Source of the DNA: Grimontia kaedaensis
Lineage (GTDB): Bacteria; Pseudomonadota; Gammaproteobacteria; Enterobacterales; Vibrionaceae
DNA length: 64,000 nucleotides
Direction of reading: 5' to 3'
NCBI RefSeq assembly: GCF_023746615.1
Contig: NZ_CP082275.1
Location: forward strand, 930,001 to 994,000
Position numbers and translations under genes: made by a program. Within the stretch, counting starts at the first letter, position 1. Each line of letters starts with the position of its first letter. The notes under the pieces are model-generated. The model was given only the letters and a program-made list of their open reading frames with translations, was not told the DNA's origin and did not search any database. Positions 8,931 through 18,042 of this stretch are shown piece after piece.

Positions 8931-9769
8931 TGACAATCAAGCTTAACGTGCTAATTTTAAACTGGAATAGCGCTAATGATGTGGCTGGATTATTAATTTC
9001 TATCGCTAAATCTCACTTTGCTGATTTTAGGGTAATCCTTATTCATAATGCCACTTCGGATGAACCTGCTATCAGAGGACTATATAATAAGTATAAAAAT
9101 ATATTTGAAACCCACTTAGTCGTTAATGGTAGTAACCTTGGGTATGCTGGTGGTAATAATGCAGGATACGAATATCTAAAAAATAATGGCCTGGACGGTG
9201 ATGTTCTTATTTTAAACCCAGATGTGAGAGTGTCGCCGACTACATTTGAAAAGATGCATCAAGTTTTGATGGAACAAGGTGTGGGCGGGGTCATGTGTGG
9301 AGCTTTAGATCAATGTGGTCATTCATTGTACGATTATATAAATTTGGTGGGTTTTACCTCTAAATACAGGCATACAGATAGAGACTCCGTGGTAACTGAT
9401 TATCTTGCAGGGTCATGTATGATGTTGAAACGACAGCCTCTTGAGCAAATTGGTTTATTTGATGAGAACTTTTTCATGTATTGGGAAGAGGTAGACCTTT
9501 CGTTAAGGATGAAACGAAAAGGATATAAGTTGCTTTCCACTACGAAGTGTAAGATAACACGCGCAGCAAACGACAACTCAAGGAGTTTGAATGCCATAAA
9601 ATACTCAATCCGAAATTCATTCTTGATTCGAAAAAAACACCCTGAATTCGGCTTGTTAGCTCACTATTACTACTTATTAGGAATGTTGATATTAGCCACA
9701 GCTAAAACTGTCAAGTACAAAAGCTTAAGTTATCTTTCAGGCTACTTCGAAAGCTTAATTTATAAGTAA
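8930..9769 (+). CDS. Glycosyltransferase family 2 (rhamnosyltransferase-like)
   Basis: GT-A fold transferase, probably adding one sugar of the repeat unit, possibly rhamnose. In its 279 aa: LNWNSANDVAGLL near the N-terminus, NGSNLGYAGGNNAGYEYL (67-84), the nucleotide-sugar site ILNPDVRV (94-101), DYLAGSCMMLKR, and GLFDENFFMYWEEVDLSLRM with the catalytic acidic pair. This pattern is that of the WbbL/RfbF rhamnosyltransferase-like group. The ATG overlaps the previous stop by one base (TGATG). Donor and linkage are not determined. Confidence 0.88.
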   Translation: MTIKLNVLILNWNSANDVAGLLISIAKSHFADFRVILIHNATSDEPAIRGLYNKYKNIFETHLVVNGSNLGYAGGNNAGYEYLKNNGLDGDVLILNPDVRVSPTTFEKMHQVLMEQGVGGVMCGALDQCGHSLYDYINLVGFTSKYRHTDRDSVVTDYLAGSCMMLKRQPLEQIGLFDENFFMYWEEVDLSLRMKRKGYKLLSTTKCKITRAANDNSRSLNAIKYSIRNSFLIRKKHPEFGLLAHYYYLLGMLILATAKTVKYKSLSYLSGYFESLIYK

Positions 9770-9770
9770 T

Positions 9771-10838
9771 ATGTCATATTTAATTGTCTTTGCTTTACTG
9801 TTTTTATCTGGTTCACCTAACCTGGTTGGAGGGGAGATTAGTAAGGGGGCGCTCGTCCTTTTATCAGCATTTAATGTATTCAAGTTTAAAATGACTGAAT
9901 TTCGCGTGCGTTTGATGGTTTTTATTACAATACTATTTTTGATTAAAGCAATACTCTCAGAGGACATTGATACCGTAGTTTTGGTTTTATATTTTCATTT
10001 GTTGTTTCTCATCACCTGCCCTATGAGAAATTACATGTATATAAAAACTATATTAAGTGCTTTAGTAGCGTTAATTTTCGCAAGTATAATTCTATCAACT
10101 TACTCTTTACTGACAGGGTATGGTGACTACATTTTTTCTCTAGCCAATAAAGGTCTACCTTTTTTATACGCATTTAAAGGAGTTACAACCACTCCCCAGG
10201 CACTTGCCTCGCTTATTATTTTAGGTATATTTGCATGTGTGGTTCTCGAAAAAAAATGGAGCCTAAGACTTTACGCTTTACTGTTGCCACTAACAATTAA
10301 TAGAACTGGTTTGGTCGGGGTTATCTTGATGTTCCTTGTGAGGTTCCCTGTTATTGGTTTGCTAGTTGTATGTTTTGCTTTGATTAGTGGGACTATGGTT
10401 ATAGGCCAGAATGCAGAATTGCTTACAACTCAGACACTGACAAGTCGCCTACAAATGGTTACTGAAGTATTCAAGGAAATAAAAAACTCTAGCTTGTTAA
10501 GTATTTTGTTTGGTTCTTTTGATAAACCCGCTTTTTCAATTTCCACAAATGTTCATGAGGTTACCTACATTGAAAATGGCTTTGCTTTCATTTTCTACTA
10601 TCTAGGAGCACTGGGTTTATTTACTTACCTGGTGTTCATTTTGTTGGGTAGTATAATTATATTTAGAGCACATATGCCAGCAAAAACTCGTCGTATTACA
10701 TTAACCTATTTCATTTTTTGTACAATCTTAGTTCCTAACTTGACGCATGAGTTTTTATTCCTCTCTTTTTATTTTTCCATAATTACTATATTCAGTTTTA
10801 TTAAGGTTTATCAAAATGCACGTAATATTTATAACTAG
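9771..10838 (+). CDS. Wzy-like O-antigen polymerase (putative)
   Basis: Hydrophobic 355-aa protein with about ten predicted membrane segments and a longer polar loop around residues 220-265, the layout expected of Wzy polymerases, which join repeat units at the periplasmic face. Wzy proteins diverge strongly, so the call rests on topology, size and position between glycosyltransferases in a locus that already has a Wzx-like gene. It starts one base after the previous gene and overlaps the next by 23 bases. Strongly AT-rich. Confidence 0.72.
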   Translation: MSYLIVFALLFLSGSPNLVGGEISKGALVLLSAFNVFKFKMTEFRVRLMVFITILFLIKAILSEDIDTVVLVLYFHLLFLITCPMRNYMYIKTILSALVALIFASIILSTYSLLTGYGDYIFSLANKGLPFLYAFKGVTTTPQALASLIILGIFACVVLEKKWSLRLYALLLPLTINRTGLVGVILMFLVRFPVIGLLVVCFALISGTMVIGQNAELLTTQTLTSRLQMVTEVFKEIKNSSLLSILFGSFDKPAFSISTNVHEVTYIENGFAFIFYYLGALGLFTYLVFILLGSIIIFRAHMPAKTRRITLTYFIFCTILVPNLTHEFLFLSFYFSIITIFSFIKVYQNARNIYN

Positions 10839-11931
10839 GCCAACAGTGTTTTCTGGTCCAGGTGGGGATACGATCCAACTATTAAAGACGAAAGAATACT
10901 TAGAAAAGTTAGGAGTAAATGTCGATATTGCCAATTCTGCTGATGTCAGTTTCGAAGAATACGACTTGGTGCACTTTTTTAACTTAAGAAACCCTCAAGA
11001 CATTTTAAAGAATGTCAGAAAAGCAAAACTCGCAAATATACCTATAGTGTTGTCTACCATTTGGGGTAGCTATCTTGAATGCGATCAAAAAGCGAGAGGG
11101 GGGATTCAAAGATGGATTGCTATTACCTTTCAGGAGTCTACGGTCGAGTATTTAAAAACAACGGCTCGGATATTATTTAATCGAAATTTCCATAAGGGTA
11201 CTTTAGAGTATCTATGTAAGGGGCATTATGCAGCGCAGCGAGAAATAGCTTCATCAGCTCATGTTTTACTGCCAAATAGTCCTACTGAATTAGAGCGTGT
11301 TAAGAAAGATATGTCGTTACCAGAGAAAAGAGGGTTGTCTGTTGCAAATGCAGTTGACCTGAGCGTTTTTGATTATGACTCAGTAAACACATCTAAGTAT
11401 GAAAAATATAAAGGTTGCTTGTTAAGTGCAGCAAGAATTGAAATTCGCAAATGCCAATTAGAATTAATTAAAGCGTGCAATGAACTCCCATATAAATTGG
11501 TTATAGTTGGTAAGCCTAGCCCAAACAGTGTCGTGTACTATGAAGAATGTAAGCGAGTTGCTGGTAAAAATGTAGTTTTTATTGAACATGTATCCCAAGA
11601 AGAGCTAGCTGCATTATATAAGGTTTGTAAAGCGCATGCTCTTATTTCTTGGATGGAAACTCCTGGGTTGTCCAGTTTGGAAGCGGCGGTAATGAAGTCC
11701 AACTTGCTCATTACCAATCGGGGAGATACTGAGTACTATTTCCAAAATTATGCTGAGTACTGTGAACCTGGCGATGTTCAATCTATTCGTAAAGGTATTG
11801 TTCGGGTCATGGAAAGCGAATTCAATGAAGATATGCGCAACAGAGTTATCGAGAATTTTACTTGGGAGCATACAGCTCAGCAGACCCTAGATGGCTATAA
11901 ATTAGCGAAAACTCTAAACAAGGGTGATTAA
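10816..11931 (+). CDS. Glycosyltransferase family 4 (GT-B)
   Basis: Predicted cytoplasmic glycosyltransferase of the polysaccharide pathway, 371 aa. The N-terminal domain begins MHVIFITRPTVFSGPGGDTI, a GT-B donor/acceptor start with a glycine-rich turn. The C-terminal half has LSAARIEIRKCQLELIKA and VIVGKPSPNS, then SWMETPGLSSLEAAVMKS, which matches the GT4 E-x7-E nucleotide-sugar site with the usual proline-glycine. It overlaps the Wzy-like gene by 23 bases and the next gene by eight, or not at all if that gene starts at TTG 11933. Confidence 0.85.
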   Translation: MHVIFITRPTVFSGPGGDTIQLLKTKEYLEKLGVNVDIANSADVSFEEYDLVHFFNLRNPQDILKNVRKAKLANIPIVLSTIWGSYLECDQKARGGIQRWIAITFQESTVEYLKTTARILFNRNFHKGTLEYLCKGHYAAQREIASSAHVLLPNSPTELERVKKDMSLPEKRGLSVANAVDLSVFDYDSVNTSKYEKYKGCLLSAARIEIRKCQLELIKACNELPYKLVIVGKPSPNSVVYYEECKRVAGKNVVFIEHVSQEELAALYKVCKAHALISWMETPGLSSLEAAVMKSNLLITNRGDTEYYFQNYAEYCEPGDVQSIRKGIVRVMESEFNEDMRNRVIENFTWEHTAQQTLDGYKLAKTLNKGD

Positions 11932-13009
11932 ATTGAAATCCAAGAAGGTATCAATTGTTGGTACGGTAGGTATTCCTGCTTGTTATGGTGGTTTTGAGTC
12001 GTTAGTTGAAAACTTGACCCTACATAAATCTAAGGATGTAGACTATTATGTTTTCTGCTCAAGTAAAGTGTATAAGAAGAAGTTAGATACTCACAATGAT
12101 GCTGAGTTAGTGTATCTCTCTCTAAAAGCTAACGGGGTTCAAAGTATCTTGTATGATATTCTTTCATTGGTGAAATGTATTAAAATAAAACCAGATGTGG
12201 TCTTAATTCTTGGTGTTTCTGGTTGTGTTTTTCTGCCATTTTTTAAGCTTCTGTCAAATTCAAAAGTCATAACTAATATCGATGGTTTGGAATGGAAAAG
12301 AGAAAAGTGGCCCACGGCGGTCAAGGCTTTTCTTAAGTTTTCAGAGCGGATGGCTGTGAAATATTCAGATATCATCGTAACAGATAATAAAGCCATTGGC
12401 GATTATGTCGATACGGAATATCGGAAGAAAAACCATATAATAGCATATGGTGGCGATCATGCTATTAGAGATGTTGACGTTGACATCTCTGATATAACTA
12501 ATGTTAGAAGTGAATATGCTTTAGGGCTTTGTCGTATCGAACCAGAAAATAATGTGGAAATGATTCTTGAAGCTTTCTCTAATAATCACCATTTAATCAA
12601 ATTTGTGGGAAATTGGGAGGCTAGTGCCTATGGTATTTCACTTAAAGAAAAATTTGGAAAATTCCCTAACATCGAGTTGCTAGATCCTATATATGATTTG
12701 GATTCCCTTTACAGCTTAAGAGTGGGGTGTTCATTATATCTGCATGGCCATTCTGCAGGTGGTACTAACCCTTCTCTGGTTGAGATGATGCATTTCGGCA
12801 TTCCTATTTTCGCCTTTGATTGTGATTTCAATCGTTTTAGTACTAATAATAGTGCTCACTTCTTTAAGGATACAGAGCAATTAATTGATTTGGTCGCTAG
12901 TACTAATCGTTCGGAGTTGGATCAAAATGGTAAAAAAATGAAAAAGTTGGCAACCGAGAGGTATACATGGAAAGTGATATCTTCTGATTATGAATCACTA
13001 TATTCTTAG
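11924..13009 (+). CDS. DUF1972/GT4 glycosyltransferase (rhamnosyltransferase-like)
   Basis: A 361-aa protein starting with the DUF1972 signature VSIVGTVGIPACYGGFESLV, seen in rhamnosyl- and other transferases of surface polysaccharides, followed by a GT-B C-terminal domain with HGHSAGGTNPSLVEMMHFG as the donor-binding segment. GTG 11924 overlaps the previous gene. TTG 11933 is an alternative with AAGGGTGA at good distance and may be the real start. It is the last gene of the AT-rich block; 52 bases later the sequence switches to galU-derived DNA. With dTDP-rhamnose made in the same locus, rhamnose transfer is plausible but unproven. Confidence 0.85.
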   Translation: MIKLKSKKVSIVGTVGIPACYGGFESLVENLTLHKSKDVDYYVFCSSKVYKKKLDTHNDAELVYLSLKANGVQSILYDILSLVKCIKIKPDVVLILGVSGCVFLPFFKLLSNSKVITNIDGLEWKREKWPTAVKAFLKFSERMAVKYSDIIVTDNKAIGDYVDTEYRKKNHIIAYGGDHAIRDVDVDISDITNVRSEYALGLCRIEPENNVEMILEAFSNNHHLIKFVGNWEASAYGISLKEKFGKFPNIELLDPIYDLDSLYSLRVGCSLYLHGHSAGGTNPSLVEMMHFGIPIFAFDCDFNRFSTNNSAHFFKDTEQLIDLVASTNRSELDQNGKKMKKLATERYTWKVISSDYESLYS

Positions 13010-13061
13010 CCTACTTGTTTTCAAGCATATTAAATTTATTTAGACCACAATTAAAAATATA

Positions 13062-13463
13062 ATGCAAATGGCAGCACTGTATAAGAAATTCCGTTGTTCG
13101 ATTGTCGCGGTGGAATAAGTGCCAGCAGAAGATACGCATAAATACGGTGTGATTGCGGGTGAAGTAGTGACCGATAACCTGCTTCGCGTAACAGACATGG
13201 TTGAAAAGCCAGCGCTAGGCACCGAGCCTAGTAACCTTGCGATTATCGGTCGTTACATCCTGACCCCTGATATCTTCGACATCATTGAAAAAACGAAACC
13301 CGGCAAAGGTGGCGAAATTCAAATCACGGATGCCTTGCTGGAACAAGCCAAAACTGGTTGCGTGCTGGCCTACAAATTCAAAGGTAAACGTTTCGACTGC
13401 GGTAGTGTTGAAGGCTTTATAGAAGCGACGAACTACTGCTTTGAGAATGTTTATAAAAAATAG
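13062..13463 (+). pseudogene. galU: Truncated UTP-glucose-1-phosphate uridylyltransferase remnant
   Basis: The frame from 13062 reads MQMAALYKKFRCSIVAVE, then TAA (13116-13118), then VPAEDTHKYGVIAGEV, and so on to ATNYCFENVYKK at 13463. This is the C-terminal part of GalU with the N-terminal nucleotide-binding half missing and a GAA-to-TAA stop where the family has Glu. DMVEKP, GRYILTPDIFDII, GKGGEIQITDAL and FDCGSVEGF are all recognisable. It cannot be a working enzyme. The stop TAG abuts a CCTAGG repeat array. It lies at the edge of the polysaccharide block, as expected of a scar from locus exchange. Confidence 0.9.
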
Positions 13464-13770
13464 GGACTAGGGAAAAGAGGTCCTAGGGGAAAAAAGGTCC
13501 TAGGATCCTAGGGGAAGAGCAAGGGCCTAGGGGAAGCAGATCCTAGGATCCTAGGTAAGAGCAAGAGCCTGGGGGAAGAGCAAGGTTCTATAAAGAGCTG
13601 GCGCTAGGACGAGGTTATGAACGAATCTCTCTAGGACCTAGGACCTAGGACCTAGGACCTAGGACCTAGGACCTAGATCCTAAAACCCTTATTCCCAGTA
13701 GTTTCCACGCAATACCTAAGCTTTGTTTATAACTCCCTAGGACCGTAGGACCCTAGGACCTAAAACCCTT
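13461..13770. repeat. CCTAGG repeat array between galU remnant and wecA
   Basis: A left part carries scattered CCTAGG and GATCCTAGG copies separated by purine-rich GGGGAAGAGCAAG-type spacers. A central run holds five perfect 7-base units ACCTAGG (13636-13670). A right part has CCCTAGGACC again at about 13736-13760. CTAG is normally rare in proteobacterial DNA, so the density here is striking. It fills most of the 378-base gap before wecA; no coding frame or RNA gene is seen in it. Confidence 0.85.
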
Positions 13771-13841
13771 TAAATACCAAAACACTAAATCCAATCATGT
13801 AGGCATCCGCCTTTGATTTACCTGAAATAGTGAGCTCTACA

Positions 13842-14921
13842 ATGTCTTTGCCAATTCTTTCTACATTTATGTTTTCGTTTGTGCTGCTTTTCATTTTCCG
13901 AAAAGTGGCCAAACGAGTTAACTTAGTTGATAAACCGAATGCGCGTAAGTTGCACACGGGCGCTATCCCATTAGTGGGTGGCGTGTCTATCTATGCCGCC
14001 GTTTTTCTAACGAGTGTTTTGTACCTTAATAAGGATTTTTCCGATTGGCTGTTTCTGGCCTGCGGTGCAGTACTGATTGTTATCGGCGTGCTGGATGATA
14101 AGTTCGATATCAGCTTTAAAGTGCGTTTGTTTGTGCAGGCGGGTATCTCGTTGGCGATGATTTTCATCGCCAACGTGAGCTTAGAAAGCTTGGGTAGCAT
14201 TGCGGGTAATGTGCCGGTGGCATTGCCTGCTTGGGTAAGCTATGCGGTGACGGTAATAGCGGTGATTGGTGCCATTAACGCCTTTAATATGGTGGACGGG
14301 ATTGATGGCCTGCTCGGTGGCTTGGCGTCTGTGACCTTTGCTGCGTTGGCGTTTATGTTTTATCTGGGTGGCAATACAGAACTCGCTATGAACTGTTTGA
14401 TGTTTATTGCCGCTTTAGTGCCTTATGTACTGCTTAACCTGGGTATTCCGTTAGGGCCACGCTTTAAGATCTTTATGGGTGATGCAGGCAGCATGCTGAT
14501 TGGCTTTACCGTGGTGTGGTTCTTGATTCGTGGCTCTCAGCCTGATCATTCCACTTACATTAAGCCAGTGACAGCGCTGTGGTTTATCGCATTGCCGCTC
14601 ATGGATATGGCGACCATTATGGTGCGCCGTATGCGTAAAGGGCAGTCGCCGTTTAAACCTGACCGTGAGCATCTGCATCATATCTGTCAGCGTATCGGTT
14701 TATCGCCACGCATGACGTTGGTGTTTATTTGTGGCTTGGCTTCGCTGTTTGCGCTTGTTGGTGTGCTGGGCGAGCTATATATGGTGAGCGAAACCAAAAT
14801 GTTTGTCGGTTTCCTTGTCCTGTTCAGCGTGTACTTTGGTGTGATTAGCCATATCTTCCGCATTACTGCAAAGGTGCGGAGTTGGTTGGGTAAATCACCG
14901 TTAGTGGAAGAGGTCGCTTAG
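13842..14921 (+). CDS. wecA: Undecaprenyl-phosphate GlcNAc-1-phosphate transferase
   Basis: Starts lipid-linked polysaccharide synthesis by moving a sugar-1-phosphate, usually GlcNAc-1-P, to undecaprenyl phosphate at the inner membrane. About 359 aa with roughly eleven membrane segments. WecA marks are DDKFDIS with the Asp pair, NAFNMVDGIDGL, FMGDAGSMLIGF, PLMDMATIMVRR and DREHLHHICQR. GTG 13830 also opens the frame, but ATG 13842 gives the normal N-terminus. A strong terminator follows. A damaged paralogue lies at 16735-17827. Confidence 0.95.
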   Translation: MSLPILSTFMFSFVLLFIFRKVAKRVNLVDKPNARKLHTGAIPLVGGVSIYAAVFLTSVLYLNKDFSDWLFLACGAVLIVIGVLDDKFDISFKVRLFVQAGISLAMIFIANVSLESLGSIAGNVPVALPAWVSYAVTVIAVIGAINAFNMVDGIDGLLGGLASVTFAALAFMFYLGGNTELAMNCLMFIAALVPYVLLNLGIPLGPRFKIFMGDAGSMLIGFTVVWFLIRGSQPDHSTYIKPVTALWFIALPLMDMATIMVRRMRKGQSPFKPDREHLHHICQRIGLSPRMTLVFICGLASLFALVGVLGELYMVSETKMFVGFLVLFSVYFGVISHIFRITAKVRSWLGKSPLVEEVA

Positions 14922-14962
14922 TTCCTTCTTCGCGAACACATACGGCAAATTGCAAAGACATA

Positions 14963-14999
14963 GCAAAGGGCGATGGGAAACCATCGCCCTTTGTTTTTT
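14963..14999 (+). terminator. Rho-independent terminator after wecA
   Basis: Stem GCAAAGGGCGATGG / CCATCGCCCTTTG with a GAAA loop, then TTTTTT. It starts about 40 bases after the wecA stop and separates it from the VanZ-like gene. Confidence 0.9.
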
Positions 15000-15088
15000 A
15001 TATGGAAAAAATGATAAGTTGCCTTCTATAACCCACAACCCATAACCCGTAATTCGTGCGCTAGTTAGTTAGGAGTCAGCCTAAACCC

Positions 15089-15481
15089 ATGTCATTTTTA
15101 TCGCTCAGGTTTGGTATGTATTTTCTTGTTGTAGGGTTAGTCGCCTTGGCGATGTTGTCACTCTTTACAGGCTTCGGTCTCAAGCAGCTTTCTATTGAAG
15201 GTAAAACTTTCCTTTGGGGATATGGTGATTTGCTGATCCACTTTGGGGTGTTTTACCTCGGTGGTGTGCTGCTCTTTCCGCTACCACTTCATGTGAAAGT
15301 GCTCTCGTTTACTTTTCTGTTATTGGTTGCTGTGGCGTCAGAATATATACAGGCAAACTTGTTGCCCGGCAGAACAGGGAGCCTGACTGATGCGTTAGTG
15401 AATGTTTTTGCGTTATTTTCAGCCATGTTGACGCTCGGCGTTGCGCACCTACGTGTTAAACGTTCATCTCCTATACTCTGA
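15089..15481 (+). CDS. VanZ-like family membrane protein
   Basis: Small 130-aa membrane protein with four predicted hydrophobic segments and a basic C-terminus (RVKRSSPIL). The segment SEYIQANLLPGRTGSLTDALVNVFA has the conserved E-x2-Q, R and D-x3-N pattern of the VanZ-like family. Its role here is unknown; such genes are common near polysaccharide loci in vibrios. AGGAGT lies upstream of the ATG. It sits between the wecA terminator and ugd and may share a transcript with ugd, 84 bases downstream. Confidence 0.8.
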   Translation: MSFLSLRFGMYFLVVGLVALAMLSLFTGFGLKQLSIEGKTFLWGYGDLLIHFGVFYLGGVLLFPLPLHVKVLSFTFLLLVAVASEYIQANLLPGRTGSLTDALVNVFALFSAMLTLGVAHLRVKRSSPIL

Positions 15482-15557
15482 ATAATAAGAAAAGTGTCAT
15501 CTTTGATACTTAACCTGAAGTGAAATACGCATTTTGCTTCAGGGATAAAGAGGGATG

Positions 15558-15565
15558 GGCGGTAG
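15558..15565 (+). promoter_or_regulatory. ops-like octamer directly before ugd
   Basis: GGCGGTAG matches the eight-base core of the RfaH-recruiting ops element and sits immediately before the ugd ATG. The conserved TG that follows in full ops sites is shifted. It may simply be part of the ribosome-binding region. Low confidence. Confidence 0.25.
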
Positions 15566-16732
15566 ATGAAAGTAGCGGTCGTGGGTACGGGTTACGTTGG
15601 TCTTTCAAATGCAATGCTGCTGGCGCAACACAACGAGGTCGTTGCGGTTGATATTCTTCAAGAAAAGGTCGATTTACTCAATCAAGGCCAGTCTCCCATT
15701 TCTGATCGCGAGATAGAACAGTTTCTCCAAAATTCTGAACTTAGCTTCTATGCCACTACCGAAGCAGAAACGGCCTATAACTGGGCGGAGCTTGTTTTGG
15801 TGGCTACCCCCACAGATTACGACCCCGAAACCAATTTCTTTGATACCAGCTCTGTGGAGTCTGTCGTTGCTGATATTCTGTCAGTGAACCCTTCTATCAC
15901 TATTGTCATTAAATCAACAGTGCCTGTTGGCTTTACTGACTCTTTACGAAAAAAGCACCAGGCTGACAATATTTTGTTCTCGCCCGAGTTTCTGAGAGAA
16001 GGGCGGGCACTTTATGACAATCTCTATCCTTCCCGAATCATTGTGGGTGATTTTTCTGATCAGGCTAAAGCGTATGCAGCGTTAATGAACCAAGGCGCAC
16101 TGGCTGATAATGTCCAAACCCTCTTTGTGCATTCCACGGAAGCGGAAGCGGTCAAGCTTTTCTCCAACACGTATCTTGCTATGCGCGTGGCATATTTTAA
16201 TGAGCTGGACTCTTACGCGGAATCGCTGGGGCTGGATTCGAAAGAGATCATAGAGGGGGTCTGCTTGGACCCACGAATTGGCAATCACTACAACAACCCC
16301 TCTTTTGGCTACGGTGGCTACTGCTTACCGAAAGATACCAAGCAGCTGCTTGCCAATTATCAATCTGTGCCGAACAATATTATTGGCGCTATCGTTGATG
16401 CTAACCGTACTCGAAAAGACTATATCGCCACGTCCATCTTAAAGAGAAAACCCAAGGTGGTGGGGATCTACCGACTGATCATGAAATCAGGCTCTGATAA
16501 CTTTCGTGCATCTTCGATTCTGGGGGTAATGAAAAGAATCAAGGCCAAGGGAATTGAAGTGATTGTTTACGAGCCAGTGCTAAATGAGGGTACTTTATTC
16601 AACTCTCAGGTCGTCAAAGACCTTTCTGAGTTTAAAGCCCGCGCGGACATCATCGTCTCTAACCGATTGGATGATGCCCTGCAAGACGTTGAGAACAAAG
16701 TATATACACGGGATCTTTTTGGTTCTGACTAA
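15566..16732 (+). CDS. ugd: UDP-glucose 6-dehydrogenase
   Basis: Oxidises UDP-glucose twice with NAD to give UDP-glucuronate for polysaccharide or lipid A decoration. The 388-aa protein begins MKVAVVGTGYVGLSNAM (Rossmann fold), has STVPVGFT and EFLREGRALYDN in the middle, and carries the catalytic cysteine in GYGGYCLPKDTKQ, the form seen in the enterobacterial Ugd group. ATG 15566 is the start. It converges on the frameshifted second wecA copy, whose stop lies three bases after the ugd stop. Confidence 0.96.
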   Translation: MKVAVVGTGYVGLSNAMLLAQHNEVVAVDILQEKVDLLNQGQSPISDREIEQFLQNSELSFYATTEAETAYNWAELVLVATPTDYDPETNFFDTSSVESVVADILSVNPSITIVIKSTVPVGFTDSLRKKHQADNILFSPEFLREGRALYDNLYPSRIIVGDFSDQAKAYAALMNQGALADNVQTLFVHSTEAEAVKLFSNTYLAMRVAYFNELDSYAESLGLDSKEIIEGVCLDPRIGNHYNNPSFGYGGYCLPKDTKQLLANYQSVPNNIIGAIVDANRTRKDYIATSILKRKPKVVGIYRLIMKSGSDNFRASSILGVMKRIKAKGIEVIVYEPVLNEGTLFNSQVVKDLSEFKARADIIVSNRLDDALQDVENKVYTRDLFGSD

Positions 16733-16734
16733 GC

Positions 16735-17827
16735 CTAACTCTCTTCTTGATAGCTTAAAATGTCTTTCTTCAACAGACGACGGGAAAAGGTTAACAACCG
16801 CCATACATAAGCTAACGCCAAATAGTCGACCCCAAATAATACGAGAAACAAACCGAACATGATGTATTCGGGTATCGCGAGGTTCTCTCCGATAATGCCA
16901 ATGGCGGCAAAAGTCAGTGCAATTGTACAAATGGCGGTGAGTGTTTGACGGGAGTTCAAACCCGCTCGCTGGAAGATATGATGCAAGTGTTCTCTGTCTG
17001 GCTTAAACGGCGAATCGCCTCTTTTCACTCTTCTTACCATAATGGCAGCCATGCCCATCAGTGACAGAGCGATAAGCCAGAGAGCTTTGACGGGTCGCAT
17101 GACGGCTTGCTCTTTCACCTGTGTCGCTTCAAGTAGCAGCCAAATCGCCGTAAAGCCAATCACCATGGAGCAAGAATCGCCCATGAAGACTTTACGTTTT
17201 TTGCCGAACAACCCAAGGTTCATCATCACGTAAGGAATTAGCGTACTAACGAGGGCAATACATATTCCCGCAAGCGCCGTTTGGCCACTGGAAGAGAAAA
17301 GATAACCAAGTGCACCAAAGGTCATGACAGAAAGCCCACCGAATAAACCATCAATGCCATCCACCATATTGAACGCATTGATTGCGCCCAATACCGCCAG
17401 CACAGTAATGATATAGCCCAGGAACCCAAAGGTAATACTTCCGACGCCAATAAGATCGCCGAGATAGGTTATCTTGAGGCCAACAATCGTCATCATAATG
17501 ATGGAAAGGCATATTTGGACGAAGAAGCGGATCTTGTAGCTGATATCAAATTTATCATCAAGCACGCCGACAACGGTGAGGATGCTAAGGCAGGCGAGGA
17601 TTTGAAGCCAAGAAGTGTTAGGGTCAGTAAAGAAAACCAAATAGACGCACAGGCTGCTGAATACGGGCAAGGCCGCCAACTAAAGGAATCGCCCCTATGT
17701 GCCGTTTTCTCTCACTTGGCTTATCCACTAAACCAATAGGGTGGGCGATCTTCCTGAATAGGTAGAGTGTTATAAAGGAAAGGACAGATATTCCTACGGA
17801 TGGAGTTAACATCCTTATCACCAACAT
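16735..17827 (-). pseudogene. Second wecA-like gene, frameshifted
   Basis: Two frames together make one WecA/MraY-type protein. The first (from 17827) reads MLVIRMLTPSVGISVLSF through RKRHIGAIPLVGGLA, then derails. The second resumes with VFSSLCVYLVFF and runs to 16735. One extra C in a CCC run (plus-strand GGG at 17665-17667) explains the break. Several residues also differ from the intact copy: GDAGS is GDSCS and PLMDMA is SLMGMA, which suggests relaxed selection. NAFNMVDGIDGL and DREHLHHIFQR are kept. A sequencing error cannot be ruled out for the frameshift alone. Confidence 0.85.
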
Positions 17828-17975
17828 TTGCTTGCCGATTGACGTTTAAGCGACACCATGTGGTTGTCTTAACCTGGGTCGCGATAAGCATTTGATTGCT
17901 TGGTAAAAGCGAGGAAATTCTGAGCGATATTGAGTGAGGTAGGTATTAGCCTGTCTTTCTTTTAAGACGGGGTTT

Positions 17976-18013
17976 CAAAAAATGGCAGCGTTGGGTGAAA
18001 ACCCGACGCTGCC
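17976..18013 (-). terminator. Terminator of the S8 protease gene
   Basis: GGCAGCGTTGGGT / ACCCGACGCTGCC stem (one wobble) with a GAAA-type loop; on the minus strand it is followed by ATTTTTTG. It begins 30 bases beyond the protease stop codon. The rest of the 17828-18042 gap shows no gene. Confidence 0.9.
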
Positions 18014-18042
18014 ATGCGGAGATTGGTCAAATAAGAGGATTG

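Noticed and set aside
15558..15565. GGCGGTAG as a true RfaH ops site
   Set aside because: The octamer matches, but it sits against the ugd start codon, not in a leader, and the following conserved TG is displaced. Kept only as a low-confidence site.
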